64,000 nucleotides of DNA, from assembly GCA_022652545.1 (NCBI GenBank), contig JALCRM010000009.1, positions 1 through 64,000 of the forward strand, given 5' to 3'. The stretch's first letter is position 1; the number at the start of each line of letters is the position of its first letter. The position numbers and the translations under genes are program-made. The notes below the pieces were generated by a model. That model saw only the letters and a program-made list of their open reading frames with translations. It ran no database searches and was not told the origin of the DNA. This document shows positions 8,328 to 17,896 of the stretch, piece after piece. This DNA comes from Lachnospiraceae bacterium. Its GTDB lineage: Bacteria > Bacillota > Clostridia > Lachnospirales > Lachnospiraceae.

Positions 8328-10010
8328 ATGAAAAAGAGACTGGTTCGTGCTATCGCTCTGATGATGGTGTTCTTATTTGCAGTCGCTTCGGCTTTTTTTC
8401 TTGTGCCTGCCGGGCACACGGAAGCTGCCGGAAATGCCGGAAAGATCGTTATTCTCCATACAAACGATGTACACTGCCAGGTCGACCAGCTCCTGACGGA
8501 TAAAGGTCTGGACAAGGCGGTAGGCTATGCATCCATCGCGGCATACAAAAAGGCCGTGCAGGACGAATACGGAAAAGACCGTGTCACGCTGGTGGATGCG
8601 GGCGATTTTGTCCAGGGCGGAGCGATCGGTTCTATTTCCAAGGGCGAAGACCTGATCAGGATCATGGATAAAGTGGGATATGATCTCGCGGTTCCCGGAA
8701 ACCATGAATTCGACTATGGCTTCGACCAGTTTCAGAAACTGGCAGAGATGGCATCTTTCCCCTATATCTGCTGCAATCTCACGAAACTTTCCGACGGGCA
8801 GACATTATTCCCACCCTATCTGATCAAAACATACGGCAGCGTAAAAATAGCTTTCCTCGGGATCACTACGCCTGAGTCATTAACAAAGTCCACGCCGGCT
8901 TATTTCCAGGATAAAGATGGCAACTATCTGTACAGCTTCGCCGAAGACGGTACAGGGCAGAAACTTTATGATACGGTACAGAAAAATGTGGATGCAGCCC
9001 GTGCGGAAGGCGCGGACTATGTCATTGCGGTCGCACACCTCGGGGCGAACAATGTGACGACATACTGGAATTCGCTGGCGGTCGTGAAGAACACGACCGG
9101 CATAGATGTCCTGATCGACGGGCATTCCCATGAGATCTATAATGTCAGTGCGCCCAACAGGGACGGCGAAGAAATTCCCGTCGTACAGACAGGAACAAAA
9201 TCCGCCACGCTGGGGCAGATCGTCATCGACAGTGCGACCGGGAAGATCACCTGCAGGGAGATCAATTATCTCCGCACGCAGGATGCGGACACACTTTTGT
9301 ATGTAAAGTCCATGGAAAACGGCTTTGCGGCTCAGATGCAGCAGCCGGTCGGCAGTTCGGCGGTAACGCTCACAACGCTGGATACAGTTACGGGAAAACG
9401 GCGCATCAGGAGCGGGGAGACCAATCTGGGAGATTTCTGTGCGGACGCGAGCCGTATAGTAGGGAACGCGGATATCGGTCTTATCAACGGAGGAGGCATA
9501 CGCAGCGATATCGCAGCCGGACAGGTGACTTTCGAAGACCTTCTAAATCTTTATCCTTATACAAATACGGCAGTGGTTGCGGAAGCGACAGGACAGCAGA
9601 TCCTGGATGCACTGGAATTCGGAAGCATGTATTATCCGAGTGAATCAGGCGGCTTCCTGCAGGTCTCGGGACTCACCTATACGCTCGATGCCACAATACC
9701 TTCCAGCGTGGTGATCACGGACAAGCGTGAGTTTGTGAGCGTGAACGGCCCGTACCGCGTGCAGGATGTCAGGATCAACGGCGTACCGCTGGACAGGCAG
9801 CGGACCTATAAGGTCGCGGGTATAAGCTATATGCTGCTGAACAGCGGAGACGGCTATACCATGTTCGGAAAGAACGTTACACAGGTAAATGACAGTGCAA
9901 TGCTGGACACGGATGTGCTCATGCATTACATACAGGATCACCTCGGCGGGACGATCGGAAATGAGTACAGCGATCCCCTCGGGCAGGGAAGGATAACCAT
10001 CAGACAGTGA
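8328..10010 (+). CDS. Secreted 5'-nucleotidase / 2',3'-cyclic phosphodiesterase family protein
   Basis: This roughly 560-residue two-domain metallophosphoesterase hydrolyses nucleotides outside the cell. I chose the ATG at 8328 because a purine-rich GGGAAGG site precedes it and it gives a clean signal peptide (MKKRLVRA, then a hydrophobic stretch ending near GHTEA). An in-frame ATG at 8298 would add ten residues. Metal motifs are ILHTNDVHC, VDAGDFVQGG, GNHEFDYG, AVAHLG and DGHSHE. The C-terminal substrate-binding domain shows NLGDFCADASR, INGGGIRSDI and LNSGDGYTMF. No sortase or other C-terminal anchor is seen, so it is probably released. Confidence 0.92.
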   Translation: MKKRLVRAIALMMVFLFAVASAFFLVPAGHTEAAGNAGKIVILHTNDVHCQVDQLLTDKGLDKAVGYASIAAYKKAVQDEYGKDRVTLVDAGDFVQGGAIGSISKGEDLIRIMDKVGYDLAVPGNHEFDYGFDQFQKLAEMASFPYICCNLTKLSDGQTLFPPYLIKTYGSVKIAFLGITTPESLTKSTPAYFQDKDGNYLYSFAEDGTGQKLYDTVQKNVDAARAEGADYVIAVAHLGANNVTTYWNSLAVVKNTTGIDVLIDGHSHEIYNVSAPNRDGEEIPVVQTGTKSATLGQIVIDSATGKITCREINYLRTQDADTLLYVKSMENGFAAQMQQPVGSSAVTLTTLDTVTGKRRIRSGETNLGDFCADASRIVGNADIGLINGGGIRSDIAAGQVTFEDLLNLYPYTNTAVVAEATGQQILDALEFGSMYYPSESGGFLQVSGLTYTLDATIPSSVVITDKREFVSVNGPYRVQDVRINGVPLDRQRTYKVAGISYMLLNSGDGYTMFGKNVTQVNDSAMLDTDVLMHYIQDHLGGTIGNEYSDPLGQGRITIRQ

Positions 10011-10069
10011 TCATCCGGATAACAGGTGATCCCGACAGGATCTGATATTCTATCAAAGGCGGCGGAATA

Positions 10070-11455
10070 ATGTCGGGAAATAACAGTTTGGATTCAAAAA
10101 AAGAAACAGCAGAGCATGCAGCAGCCATGCCCATAACGGAGGGCGTGATTTGGAAGCGGCTGCTCCTGTTTTTCTTTCCTCTGTTAGCAGGTACCTTTTT
10201 TCAACTGCTTTATAACACGGTCGATGCGATCATCGTCGGCCAGTTCTGCGGAAAGGCGGCGCTGTCGGCAGTAGGCGGCGCAACTGCCACACTGATCAAT
10301 GTGTTCGTGGGGTTCTTCATCGGCATAACTTCCGGTGTCACTGTCGTCGTATCGCAGTTTTACGGGGCCGGGAGAAAAGAAGAGGTGCGCAGATCAGTTC
10401 ATACGGCCATGGGGCTTGCGCTGGCAGGCGGCGTCCTTCTGAATCTCTGTGTTTTTATTCTGGCGCGTTCCATGCTGGTCGCAATGAACACGCCTGCCGA
10501 TACACTGAAGGATTCGCTGGCTTATCTGTGCATCTATTCCTTCGGCATGACCGGCAATATGGTCTACAACATGGGCGCCTCGATCCTGCGGGCTGCCGGT
10601 GATTCCAAGAGACCGTTCTATTTCCTGGTAGCAGGTACGCTCACAAACGTATTCCTGGATCTGTTCATGGTCGTCACGTTGAAATGGGGAGTGGCGGGAG
10701 CTTCCCTGGCTACGATCCTGTCACAGTACATCAGTGCGGTCCTGGTCGTACGCTGTCTCTGCCGTTCAAAGGAGAGCTATCACCTGGACCTTCGCGGGAT
10801 CCGTATAGAAAAGGAATACCTGCTGCGTATCATCCGCATAGGCATTCCGGCCGCCATGCAGTCCCTGATGTATTCCTTTTCCAATGTGCTCATCCAGACG
10901 GCGGTGAACAGCTTCGGGACGGACACAGTGGCTGCCTGGACCGTGTGGGGCAAAATAGACTGCATTTTCTGGATGATCATCAATTCGCTCGGGATCGCCA
11001 CGACAGCCTTCGTGGGACAGAATTACGGGGCGGGAAAGCTGACGCGGGTCAGAAAGTGCGCGAGACAGGCCTTGTTCATCGCCCTGCTGCTGACTGTGGG
11101 AATGAGTACGTTTTTCCGCCTTTTCAGGCTGCCGCTCATGCATGTTTTTACCGGGGATGAAAACGTGATCGAACTGGGCCGGCAGATGTGTGATTTTATG
11201 GCTCCGTGCTTCATCACCTATATCTGCATTGAGATCCTGTCCGGTACGCTGCGGGGAATGGGAGATGCCGTCATGCCTACCATCATTACGGTGGTCGGGG
11301 TCTGTGTGCTGCGTGCTGTCTGGATCTTCACCGCCCTTCCGAAAAACAGATCCATGATCACGGTGATGTGCAGTTACCCGTTCTCATGGATCGTCGCTTC
11401 TGTCTGGTTCTTCCTCTATTATGAAAGCTATGTAAAGAAACACAGGATCCTGTGA
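10070..11455 (+). CDS. MATE family multidrug/toxin efflux transporter
   Basis: This 461-residue protein has about twelve transmembrane helices in two homologous halves and exports organic cations or other toxic compounds using an ion gradient. Typical family segments are FQLLYNTVDAIIVGQFCG near residue 45 and GAAGD-like text at ASILRAAGDSKRPF. A GGCGG ribosome site precedes the ATG. It lies 59 bp after the 5'-nucleotidase gene. The end of the gene is convergent with the penicillin-binding protein gene, 58 bp away. Substrate is unknown. A second, distinct MATE gene lies at 35409. Confidence 0.92.
   Translation: MSGNNSLDSKKETAEHAAAMPITEGVIWKRLLLFFFPLLAGTFFQLLYNTVDAIIVGQFCGKAALSAVGGATATLINVFVGFFIGITSGVTVVVSQFYGAGRKEEVRRSVHTAMGLALAGGVLLNLCVFILARSMLVAMNTPADTLKDSLAYLCIYSFGMTGNMVYNMGASILRAAGDSKRPFYFLVAGTLTNVFLDLFMVVTLKWGVAGASLATILSQYISAVLVVRCLCRSKESYHLDLRGIRIEKEYLLRIIRIGIPAAMQSLMYSFSNVLIQTAVNSFGTDTVAAWTVWGKIDCIFWMIINSLGIATTAFVGQNYGAGKLTRVRKCARQALFIALLLTVGMSTFFRLFRLPLMHVFTGDENVIELGRQMCDFMAPCFITYICIEILSGTLRGMGDAVMPTIITVVGVCVLRAVWIFTALPKNRSMITVMCSYPFSWIVASVWFFLYYESYVKKHRIL
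11434..11454 (-). terminator. Weak terminator candidate of the PBP gene, inside the MATE coding end
   Basis: The 14-bp palindrome CACAGGATCCTGTG (11441-11454) can form a short hairpin. On the minus strand it is followed by TTTCTTT (11434-11440 complement). This would end the convergent PBP transcript within the last codons of the MATE gene. The stem is only 5 bp, so confidence is limited. Confidence 0.35.
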
Positions 11456-11513
11456 TCCGGCAGCAGTATATGTGACCCGGCGGGTGCACCTTTCTGATCC
11501 TGTGCCCGCATGC

Positions 11514-14210
11514 TTACGGCGTAGGAGTAGCGGCAGCGGGTGTCTGCTGTGCAGCCTGTTGAGCAGCCTGCTGAGCTGCGGCAGCGGCATCGTTGTATGC
11601 CTGCTGTGCAGCCTGCTGCTGTGCGACGGCTGCATTGTATACGGCTACAGCCTGGTTGACCTGCGCATTGGCTGCGTCGATCGTGGCCTGGTCGCCCTGC
11701 TGCTGTGCGGCGACCTGCGTTGCCTGTGCCTGCTGCAGCTGCGTGGTAGCGGCCTGCAGGGTGGCGTTGGCCTGGCTGAGGGCAGCGGAGACCGACGAAT
11801 CCACATTGCCTGTGGCGGTCGTCGTATCCGTAGTCGTTGTGCTTATGCTTTGTCCGTAATGGAAGGAAGAGTCACAGTTGTCGGTCGGAACGGTCCCTTC
11901 CGCAAAATATTCCTGTCCGATGGTATTGTTGCAGAGGCCGTCGACAGGAAGCTTTCCGGATTTCGTGCAGATCGCCGCGGTCGTGATGCCGGAAGGCTGT
12001 ATAAAATCCTTATATTCCAGGTTTTCATGGATCTTTTTCATACAGTTGGTCCAGATCGTCTGAGCCAGCGCTTTTTCATCGTAACTGGAAAGTTTAGTGT
12101 TGTCGTCATATCCGGCCCAGGCGGAAGCAGTGTAGTAGGAAGTGAAACCGCAGAACCAGACATCGTTGTAGTCGGAGGTGGTACCTGTTTTGCCTGCGAT
12201 GGCAGTGGTGCCGAAGTTGCAGCGCGTGCCGGTGCCCTTCTGGACGACATCTTCCATGGCGGAAGTCAGCAGCCATGCCGTGGTTGCCTTCAGTACACGC
12301 CGGGTCTCGTTGTCCTTGCTCTTGTCGATGATGACATTTCCGTCGTGATCGGTGATCTTTGTGTAGAAGGTCGGCTTGTTATAGATGCCGCCGTTTGCGA
12401 TCGTGGCATAGGCACCGTTCAGTTCGATGTTCTTGACACCGTCCGTAATGCCGCCGAGAGCCAGAGCCAACTGACAGTCCGAATAGACTTTCCCGTTTTC
12501 TTCCCTGTTGTCGACCAGGGTGGTGATGCCCAGATTCTTCAGGTACTGTATGCCGAGCTGCGGCGTGATCTCCTGCAGGGTTTTGACTGCCACGATGTTC
12601 ATGGAGTTCTGGATGCCGAGACGCAGAGAGCTCCAGCCTCTGTAAGCTTCGCCGTACCAGTTGCGCACAGGTGTACCGTCATCGTACTGGTAAGGTGCGT
12701 CTTCCTGTGTGGTGGCGAGTGTAAGGCCGGCTGCATCGAGAGCCGGGGCATAGGTGGAAACCACCTTGAAGGTGGAACCGGGCTGCCGCATGCTGTCCGT
12801 CGCACGGTTGAGAGTGCGGTTGGCTGTCTTTTCCCCGCGTCCGCCGACGATGGCGACAATGGCACCGGTAGACTGGTCTTCCACGGTAAAGGAGATCTGC
12901 GGCTGCGGTGTAAGGCTGACAGATTCCGCCTGGACGGTCATGCCGGTGGTCAGGACGGATTCCTTGTACTGCTCCGCCATCTTTTTTGCATCGTCCTCGG
13001 AGGCGAAGAGAAGATCGGTCCCGAGATTGTTGGCTACCATCCACTGCCGCATCATTTCCGAACTGTAATTTGTCACATTATTGCTGCTGTCGCGCAGTGT
13101 AAGCTTGTAGCTGAGGAGCCAGCTGACCGTGGCGGGATAAGTGGCCGGGTCGCTGCAGATGTCATCGCAGATCTTCTGGATGCTGGGATCCTGTGTAGAG
13201 TAGATGTTCAGACCGCCGGAATAGAGCAGGGTATAGGCCTGCGTTTCGGTGTATCCCTTTTCCATAAGGTCGTCCAGCACCTGGTTGGTGAGAGAATCGA
13301 CAAAATAGGAATTCACCTGCTGGTCATCCGTCTTGCTGTCCACGACCTGAATGCGCGAATATACATTATCCTTTATGGCTTCGTCATACTGATCCTGCGT
13401 GATGTACTTGTCCTTCAGCATGTTGTCGAGGACTTTTTTACGTCTTTCCGAGTTGTTTTTGGGATAATTGATCGGATCGTACTTGGTCGGATTCTGCGTG
13501 ATGCCTGCGATCACGGCGCATTCCGAAAGTGTGAGATCGGAGACCGATTTCCCGAAATAACGCTGGGATGCCGCCTGCACGCCCAGTGTATTATGCCCCA
13601 GGTTGATGGTATTCATATAGTTGATCAGGATTTCGTCCTTGCTCATTTTCTTTTCCAGCTCGATGGCAAGGTACTGTTCCTGGATCTTTCGTTTTGCCGA
13701 TTCGGCAAAGGATTCGTTAGTCCAGTCCGTGAATACATTGTTTTTGATCAGCTGCTGGGTGATGGTGGAAGCACCCTCGGAGAAATGTCCGGTCGTCAGA
13801 CCGATCATTGCGGCACGCAGGATACCCTGGATATCGATGCCGTGGTGATCGTAGAAGCGTTCGTCTTCTATGGCGACAAAAGCGTGCTGAAGGTCCTTCG
13901 GCACCATGTCGATGGTGACGGGGATACGGTTGGAATCGTTGGACACCAGTTTCGCCGTCTGGTTGCCTTCCTTGTCATAGACAAAGGTGGAGTAGCCGGT
14001 CGGTGTGACATCGATGTTGCCGATATCGGGAGCAGTGTCGATCACAGCGCGGAAGGCGCCGATCCCGACGTTGGCGACAATGATGACCGCCGCGACCACG
14101 ACGATCAGGACCAGCTGCAGGATCGCCAGAGAAAGCTTGTGGTATCTTTTGCTGCTCCTGGACGAAAGATGTTTTGTGAGATTGTATACGCTCTCTTCTC
14201 CGTAATTCAT
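11514..14210 (-). CDS. Class A penicillin-binding protein (bifunctional transglycosylase/transpeptidase)
   Basis: This 898-residue cell-wall enzyme polymerises glycan strands and cross-links peptides. A short cytoplasmic N-terminus precedes one membrane helix (about residues 26-50). The GT51 domain has catalytic Glu115 in AIEDERFYDHHG plus GASTITQQL and KRKIQEQ. The transpeptidase has Ser479 (RQPGSTFKV), SMN (from Ser536) and KTG (Lys674). Residues about 802-898 are a Q/A-rich tail. I chose the ATG at 14210, which gives a normal N-terminus, although only a distant AAAGGA lies upstream; a TTG at 14291 would add 27 unlikely residues. Confidence 0.93.
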   Translation of the reverse strand: MNYGEESVYNLTKHLSSRSSKRYHKLSLAILQLVLIVVVAAVIIVANVGIGAFRAVIDTAPDIGNIDVTPTGYSTFVYDKEGNQTAKLVSNDSNRIPVTIDMVPKDLQHAFVAIEDERFYDHHGIDIQGILRAAMIGLTTGHFSEGASTITQQLIKNNVFTDWTNESFAESAKRKIQEQYLAIELEKKMSKDEILINYMNTINLGHNTLGVQAASQRYFGKSVSDLTLSECAVIAGITQNPTKYDPINYPKNNSERRKKVLDNMLKDKYITQDQYDEAIKDNVYSRIQVVDSKTDDQQVNSYFVDSLTNQVLDDLMEKGYTETQAYTLLYSGGLNIYSTQDPSIQKICDDICSDPATYPATVSWLLSYKLTLRDSSNNVTNYSSEMMRQWMVANNLGTDLLFASEDDAKKMAEQYKESVLTTGMTVQAESVSLTPQPQISFTVEDQSTGAIVAIVGGRGEKTANRTLNRATDSMRQPGSTFKVVSTYAPALDAAGLTLATTQEDAPYQYDDGTPVRNWYGEAYRGWSSLRLGIQNSMNIVAVKTLQEITPQLGIQYLKNLGITTLVDNREENGKVYSDCQLALALGGITDGVKNIELNGAYATIANGGIYNKPTFYTKITDHDGNVIIDKSKDNETRRVLKATTAWLLTSAMEDVVQKGTGTRCNFGTTAIAGKTGTTSDYNDVWFCGFTSYYTASAWAGYDDNTKLSSYDEKALAQTIWTNCMKKIHENLEYKDFIQPSGITTAAICTKSGKLPVDGLCNNTIGQEYFAEGTVPTDNCDSSFHYGQSISTTTTDTTTATGNVDSSVSAALSQANATLQAATTQLQQAQATQVAAQQQGDQATIDAANAQVNQAVAVYNAAVAQQQAAQQAYNDAAAAAQQAAQQAAQQTPAAATPTP

Positions 14211-14404
14211 ACAGTTTGCGTCAGTTATCCTTTTCGTTTGCACAGACGTCAGGTACAATACATGTAATAAAAATGAAATACTCTGGGACAAAAATGCATA
14301 CTAAATCACCATATCTTATCATATGGAAGAGGAAAGTGTAAAGTGACCGCGGGAAGACCGGGAGCGGGCAGACAGCACCGGTCAGCGGGCATGGAGGAAA
14401 TCTG

Positions 14405-15064
14405 ATGGCAGTGTCTTTCAGGACAGTCATTGAACCGGGCAATTCGGAAATCTCAGAAAAAAAGTCGCGTTTTCTTGGCCTTGCCGTGCACTGTGCGACG
14501 GCGGAGGAAGCGGAGAAGGTCCTTGAAGCGGTCAGAAAACAGCATTACGAAGCAAGGCATCACTGCTGGGCACGTATTCTTCGCAGCGCCGCTGTGCCGG
14601 AAGGGGTTCAGGACATGCGGACTTCGGACGACGGGGAGCCGCAGGGGACAGCCGGAAGGCCGATCCTGGAAGTGATGAAAGGCTTCGGCGTAACGGATAC
14701 GCTGGTCGTCGTGACCCGGTATTTCGGCGGTACGCTGCTGGGGACGGGGGGACTGGCAAGGGCGTATACGGAAGCCGCAAGGACAGCATTGACGGCTGCT
14801 GTCACGGAAGTGATGCAGCGCTGCGATGTTCTGGAACTGTGCGTCCCCTACCCGCAGGCGGAAAGAGTGCAGAAGTTACTGCGTGAACGCGGAATAGCAG
14901 ATGCAAGGGCAGTCTATACGGAGAACGTAACGATCACGGTGCACGTGCCGGAGGAGCAGACGGAAGCGCTGTGCAGGGAGATGACGGATCTGACAGCCGG
15001 AACAGCCGGCATCAAAAAGGCAGGGAACGGATATTTCCCTGCCTTGAAGGTACAGACGTTATAA
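14405..15064 (+). CDS. YigZ/IMPACT family protein
   Basis: This 219-residue protein belongs to the UPF0029/YigZ group related to eukaryotic IMPACT. Signature text in the N-terminal domain is RHHCWARIL, SDDGEPQGTAGRPIL and VTRYFGGTLLGTGGLARAY. A ferredoxin-like C-terminal domain follows. Its biochemical role is not firmly known; the family is linked to translation. It has a GGAGG site before the ATG. The 194-bp region back to the divergent PBP gene must hold both promoters, but I see no convincing pair. The last codons contain a hairpin that can serve as terminator for the opposing typA gene. Confidence 0.9.
   Translation: MAVSFRTVIEPGNSEISEKKSRFLGLAVHCATAEEAEKVLEAVRKQHYEARHHCWARILRSAAVPEGVQDMRTSDDGEPQGTAGRPILEVMKGFGVTDTLVVVTRYFGGTLLGTGGLARAYTEAARTALTAAVTEVMQRCDVLELCVPYPQAERVQKLLRERGIADARAVYTENVTITVHVPEEQTEALCREMTDLTAGTAGIKKAGNGYFPALKVQTL
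15014..15045 (-). terminator. Terminator of typA embedded in the 3' end of yigZ
   Basis: A perfect 11-bp inverted repeat (AAGGCAGGGAA at 15017-15027 with TTCCCTGCCTT at 15035-15045, 7-base loop) lies in the last codons of yigZ. On the minus strand the stem runs directly into a T tract (the A run at 15014-15018), the pattern of an intrinsic terminator for typA, which ends at 15093. On the plus strand no T tract follows. Confidence 0.75.
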
Positions 15065-15092
15065 AGGAAAGCGAACACAGCACGGTGCCGGA

Positions 15093-16952
15093 TCAGGCCT
15101 TTCTGGCAGCTTCGGCTTTCTGCTGTCTGCTGATCTCTTCACGCTTGCGCATGCGGGGATCGAGGATCTTCTTGCGGATGCGCAGGCTCTTCGGCGTGAC
15201 CTCCAGCAGTTCATCGGTGTCGATGAAGTCGATGGCCTGTTCGAGGGATAGGATCTTCGGCGGCACCAGGCGCAGCGCTTCGTCAGAAGAGGAAGTACGG
15301 GTGTTTGTCAGATGTTTTGTCTTGCAGACATTCACAAACACGTCCTCGCCTTTTCCGCTTTGTCCGATCACCATTCCGGCATAGACCTCTGTGCCGGCCC
15401 CGATGAAGAGGTTGCCGCGTTCCTGTGCATTGTAGAGGCCGTATGTGACGGCGATCCCGGGCTCGAAAGCGATGAGGGAGCCGGAAGAGCGGTATTCGAT
15501 GTCTCCGCGGTACGGCTCATAGCCCTTGAAGATGGTGTTCATGATGCCGTTGCCCTTGGTGTCGGTCATGAAATCCTCATGGTAGCCGATCAGCCCGCGG
15601 GAAGGAATGTCAAACTCAAGCCGTGTATAGCCGTTGCTGGCTTTGCCCATGTTGACGAGGTTGCCCTTGCGGTTGCTGAGTTTGGAAATGACATTGCCGG
15701 AGAATTCTTCCGGCACATCGACGTAGCAGTATTCAATAGGTTCGAGGCGCTTGCCCTTCTCATCATAATGATAGATGACTTCCGCTTTGCTTACCGCAAA
15801 TTCGTATCCTTCGCGGCGCATAGTCTCGATGAGGACAGAAAGATGCAGCTCACCGCGGCCGGAAACCTTGAAGGAATCGGTCGTATCCGTATCCTCCACG
15901 CGCAGGGAAACGTCGGTGTTCAGTTCGCGGTAAAGACGCTCGCGGATGTGGCGGCTCGTGACATACTTGCCTTCGCGGCCTGCCAGGGGAGAGTCGTTTA
16001 CGTTGAAGGTCATGGAGATCGTGGGCTCGCTTATCTTCTGGAAAGGAATGGAGACCGGTTCTTCGGGAGAACAGATCGTATCACCGATCTGCAGGTCCTC
16101 CACGCCGGAAACAGCCACGATCTCACCCATTTTGGATTCGTTGACTTCGACCTTCTGAAGTCCCTGGAATTCATAAAGCTTGGTGATCTTCACCTTTTTG
16201 CTGCGGGAAGGGTCGTGGTGGTTGACCAGGACGGCTTCCTGCCCGGTACGTATAGTGCCGTTGCTGATCTTGCCGACGCCGATACGTCCCACATACTCGT
16301 TGTAATCGATGGTACTGACAAGCATCTGGAGATTGGCATCCGGGTCGCCGTGAGGCGCCGGGATGTAGTCTACGATCGCCTGGAAAAGAGGCTTCATGGA
16401 AACTCCCGGAGAACCGAGATCCATTGTGGCGATCCCTGTTTTGGCAGAAGCGAAGACGAACGGGCAGTCAAGCTGACTGTCGCTTGCCCCGAGATCCATG
16501 AGGAGCTCGAGCACTTCGTCGATCACCTGTGTCGGGCGGGCACCGGGACGGTCGATCTTGTTGATGCATACGACGATGGGAAGATCCAGTTCCATGGCTT
16601 TGCTGAGCACGAAGCGGGTCTGCGGCATGGGGCCTTCAAAGGCATCCACCACAAGGATCGCGCCGTCCACCATCTTCAGGATACGTTCCACCTCACCGCC
16701 GAAATCAGCATGGCCGGGGGTATCTACGATATTGATCTTGACGCCGTTAAAATTGACAGCCGTATTTTTGGACAGGATCGTAATGCCTCTTTCACGCTCG
16801 ATCGGGTTGGAGTCCATGACACGGTCCACAAGTTCCTGGTTTGCCCGGAAGACGCCGCTTTGACGAAGCAGGCCGTCGACAAGGGTCGTCTTGCCGTGGT
16901 CGACGTGAGCTATGATTGCAACGTTTCGGATGTCTTCTCTGTTCTGAACCAT
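15093..16952 (-). CDS. typA: Translational GTPase TypA/BipA
   Basis: This 619-residue ribosome-associated GTPase of the EF-G superfamily helps ribosome assembly and stress adaptation. The G1 motif is AHVDHGKTT, followed by RERGITI (switch), [12 protein letters not shown] (G3) and NKIDRPGA (G4). Domains resembling EF-G II, III and V follow, then the BipA-specific C-terminal domain. The ATG at 16952 is chosen because GGAGG lies just before it; an upstream in-frame start would add 21 residues without support. It is a single-gene unit with a promoter at 17058-17086 and a terminator inside yigZ. Confidence 0.97.
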   Translation of the reverse strand: MVQNREDIRNVAIIAHVDHGKTTLVDGLLRQSGVFRANQELVDRVMDSNPIERERGITILSKNTAVNFNGVKINIVDTPGHADFGGEVERILKMVDGAILVVDAFEGPMPQTRFVLSKAMELDLPIVVCINKIDRPGARPTQVIDEVLELLMDLGASDSQLDCPFVFASAKTGIATMDLGSPGVSMKPLFQAIVDYIPAPHGDPDANLQMLVSTIDYNEYVGRIGVGKISNGTIRTGQEAVLVNHHDPSRSKKVKITKLYEFQGLQKVEVNESKMGEIVAVSGVEDLQIGDTICSPEEPVSIPFQKISEPTISMTFNVNDSPLAGREGKYVTSRHIRERLYRELNTDVSLRVEDTDTTDSFKVSGRGELHLSVLIETMRREGYEFAVSKAEVIYHYDEKGKRLEPIEYCYVDVPEEFSGNVISKLSNRKGNLVNMGKASNGYTRLEFDIPSRGLIGYHEDFMTDTKGNGIMNTIFKGYEPYRGDIEYRSSGSLIAFEPGIAVTYGLYNAQERGNLFIGAGTEVYAGMVIGQSGKGEDVFVNVCKTKHLTNTRTSSSDEALRLVPPKILSLEQAIDFIDTDELLEVTPKSLRIRKKILDPRMRKREEISRQQKAEAARKA

Positions 16953-16964
16953 GTATTCCTCCAG

Positions 16965-17015
16965 GTCATTCCTGCATGACTGCGTGCTGTCTGCGGCATA
17001 CGACAGACAGAGCAC
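16965..17015 (-). other. Two hairpins in the typA 5' leader
   Basis: The predicted leader (about 98 nt) can form GTG-bulge-CTGTCTG / CAGACAG-CAC (16984-17015) and GTCAT/ATGAC (16965-16980), the second ending just before the GGAGG ribosome site. The pairings are seen directly; a regulatory role, for example thermosensing or mRNA stability, is only a possibility. Confidence 0.45.
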
Positions 17016-17057
17016 AACTGTTTTGTTTCTTATTTTATGCCAGATAAAAACCGATTC

Positions 17058-17086
17058 AGTATACCACTGCGCTTTTATGCTGACAA
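17058..17086 (-). promoter_or_regulatory. Promoter of typA
   Basis: On the minus strand TTGTCA (17086-17081) and TATACT (17063-17058) are separated by 17 bp, each one base from consensus. The start point would be near 17051. Confidence 0.75.
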
Positions 17087-17128
17087 GGCTGCAAAAAACA
17101 AAATCCTGTGTCGCAAGCCGCCGTATTA

Positions 17129-17137
17129 TGGTATCAT
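17129..17137 (+). promoter_or_regulatory. Extended -10 promoter candidate for pyrH
   Basis: TGG followed by TATCAT (17132-17137) fits an extended -10 element, with no good -35. It lies 37 bp before the pyrH ATG and would drive the large housekeeping block. Confidence 0.5.
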
Positions 17138-17173
17138 CAAAATAATTAAGAACAGAGAAAGCAGGGGGATCGG

Positions 17174-17878
17174 ATGAGCAGGATCATACTGAAACTCAGC
17201 GGTGAGGCACTGGCAGGGCCCGGAAAGACCGGTTTTGATGAAGAGACCGTGCGCGGCGCGGCAAAACAGGTCAGGAAGCTTACAGACAGCGGCTGCGAGG
17301 TAGGCATCGTCACAGGCGGCGGTAATTTCTGGAGAGGCCGCACCGGCAATGAGATCGACCGCGTCAAATCTGACCAGATCGGCATGCTGGCCACAGTGAT
17401 GAACTGTATCTATGTCTCGGAAATATTCAGAAGCGAAGGTATGCGCACCAGAGTTTTTACTCCCTTTGAGGTAGGCGGTATCACGGAACTGTTTTCAAAG
17501 GATGCGGCAGTGGAGGGACTCCGCCGCGGTGAGGTCGTGTTTTTCGCGGGAGGCACCGGACACCCGTATTTCTCCACAGATACCGGCGTCGTGCTGCGTG
17601 CGATCGAAGTGGATGCGGATGTGATCCTGATGGCAAAGAACATAGACGGGATCTACGACAGCGATCCCATGAAGAATCCGGCGGCAAAGAGATTCGATAC
17701 CATATCCGTCGAGGATGTGATAGCAAAGGACCTGCAGGCTACGGATCTGGCCTCTTCGATTCTGGCAAAGGAAAACAGGATGCCGATGCGGGTGTTTGCT
17801 CTCCAGGAGGAGGACAGCATCGTGAAGGCGGCGTCCGGAAAATTCAACGGTACGACCATTACGGTGGATCGCGACTGA
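17174..17878 (+). CDS. pyrH: UMP kinase
   Basis: This 234-residue enzyme phosphorylates UMP to UDP with ATP in pyrimidine synthesis and belongs to the amino-acid-kinase fold of bacterial hexameric UMP kinases. Visible motifs are ILKLSGEALAG near the N-terminus, GGGNFWRGR, RVKSDQIGMLATVMN, and KNIDGIYDSDP near the C-terminal half. A GGGGG-type ribosome site precedes the ATG. It opens the run pyrH-frr-uppS-cdsA-dxr-rseP-ispG-polC, a common Clostridia order. frr follows after 18 bp. Confidence 0.96.
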   Translation: MSRIILKLSGEALAGPGKTGFDEETVRGAAKQVRKLTDSGCEVGIVTGGGNFWRGRTGNEIDRVKSDQIGMLATVMNCIYVSEIFRSEGMRTRVFTPFEVGGITELFSKDAAVEGLRRGEVVFFAGGTGHPYFSTDTGVVLRAIEVDADVILMAKNIDGIYDSDPMKNPAAKRFDTISVEDVIAKDLQATDLASSILAKENRMPMRVFALQEEDSIVKAASGKFNGTTITVDRD

Positions 17879-17896
17879 AAAAGCAGGAGGTGTAAG

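Noticed and set aside
11441-11454. Perfect 14-bp palindrome at the MATE stop codon as a protein-binding site
   Set aside because: It lies at a coding end between convergent genes, where an operator makes little sense. A weak minus-strand terminator is more likely.
11472-14267. A 931-codon open frame opposite the PBP gene
   Set aside because: It lies antisense to a protein with intact catalytic motifs, and its translation is repetitive and matches no family. It results from codon bias in the real gene.
15312-16979. A 555-codon open frame opposite typA
   Set aside because: The real gene on the minus strand has all GTPase motifs. The antisense translation is not protein-like.
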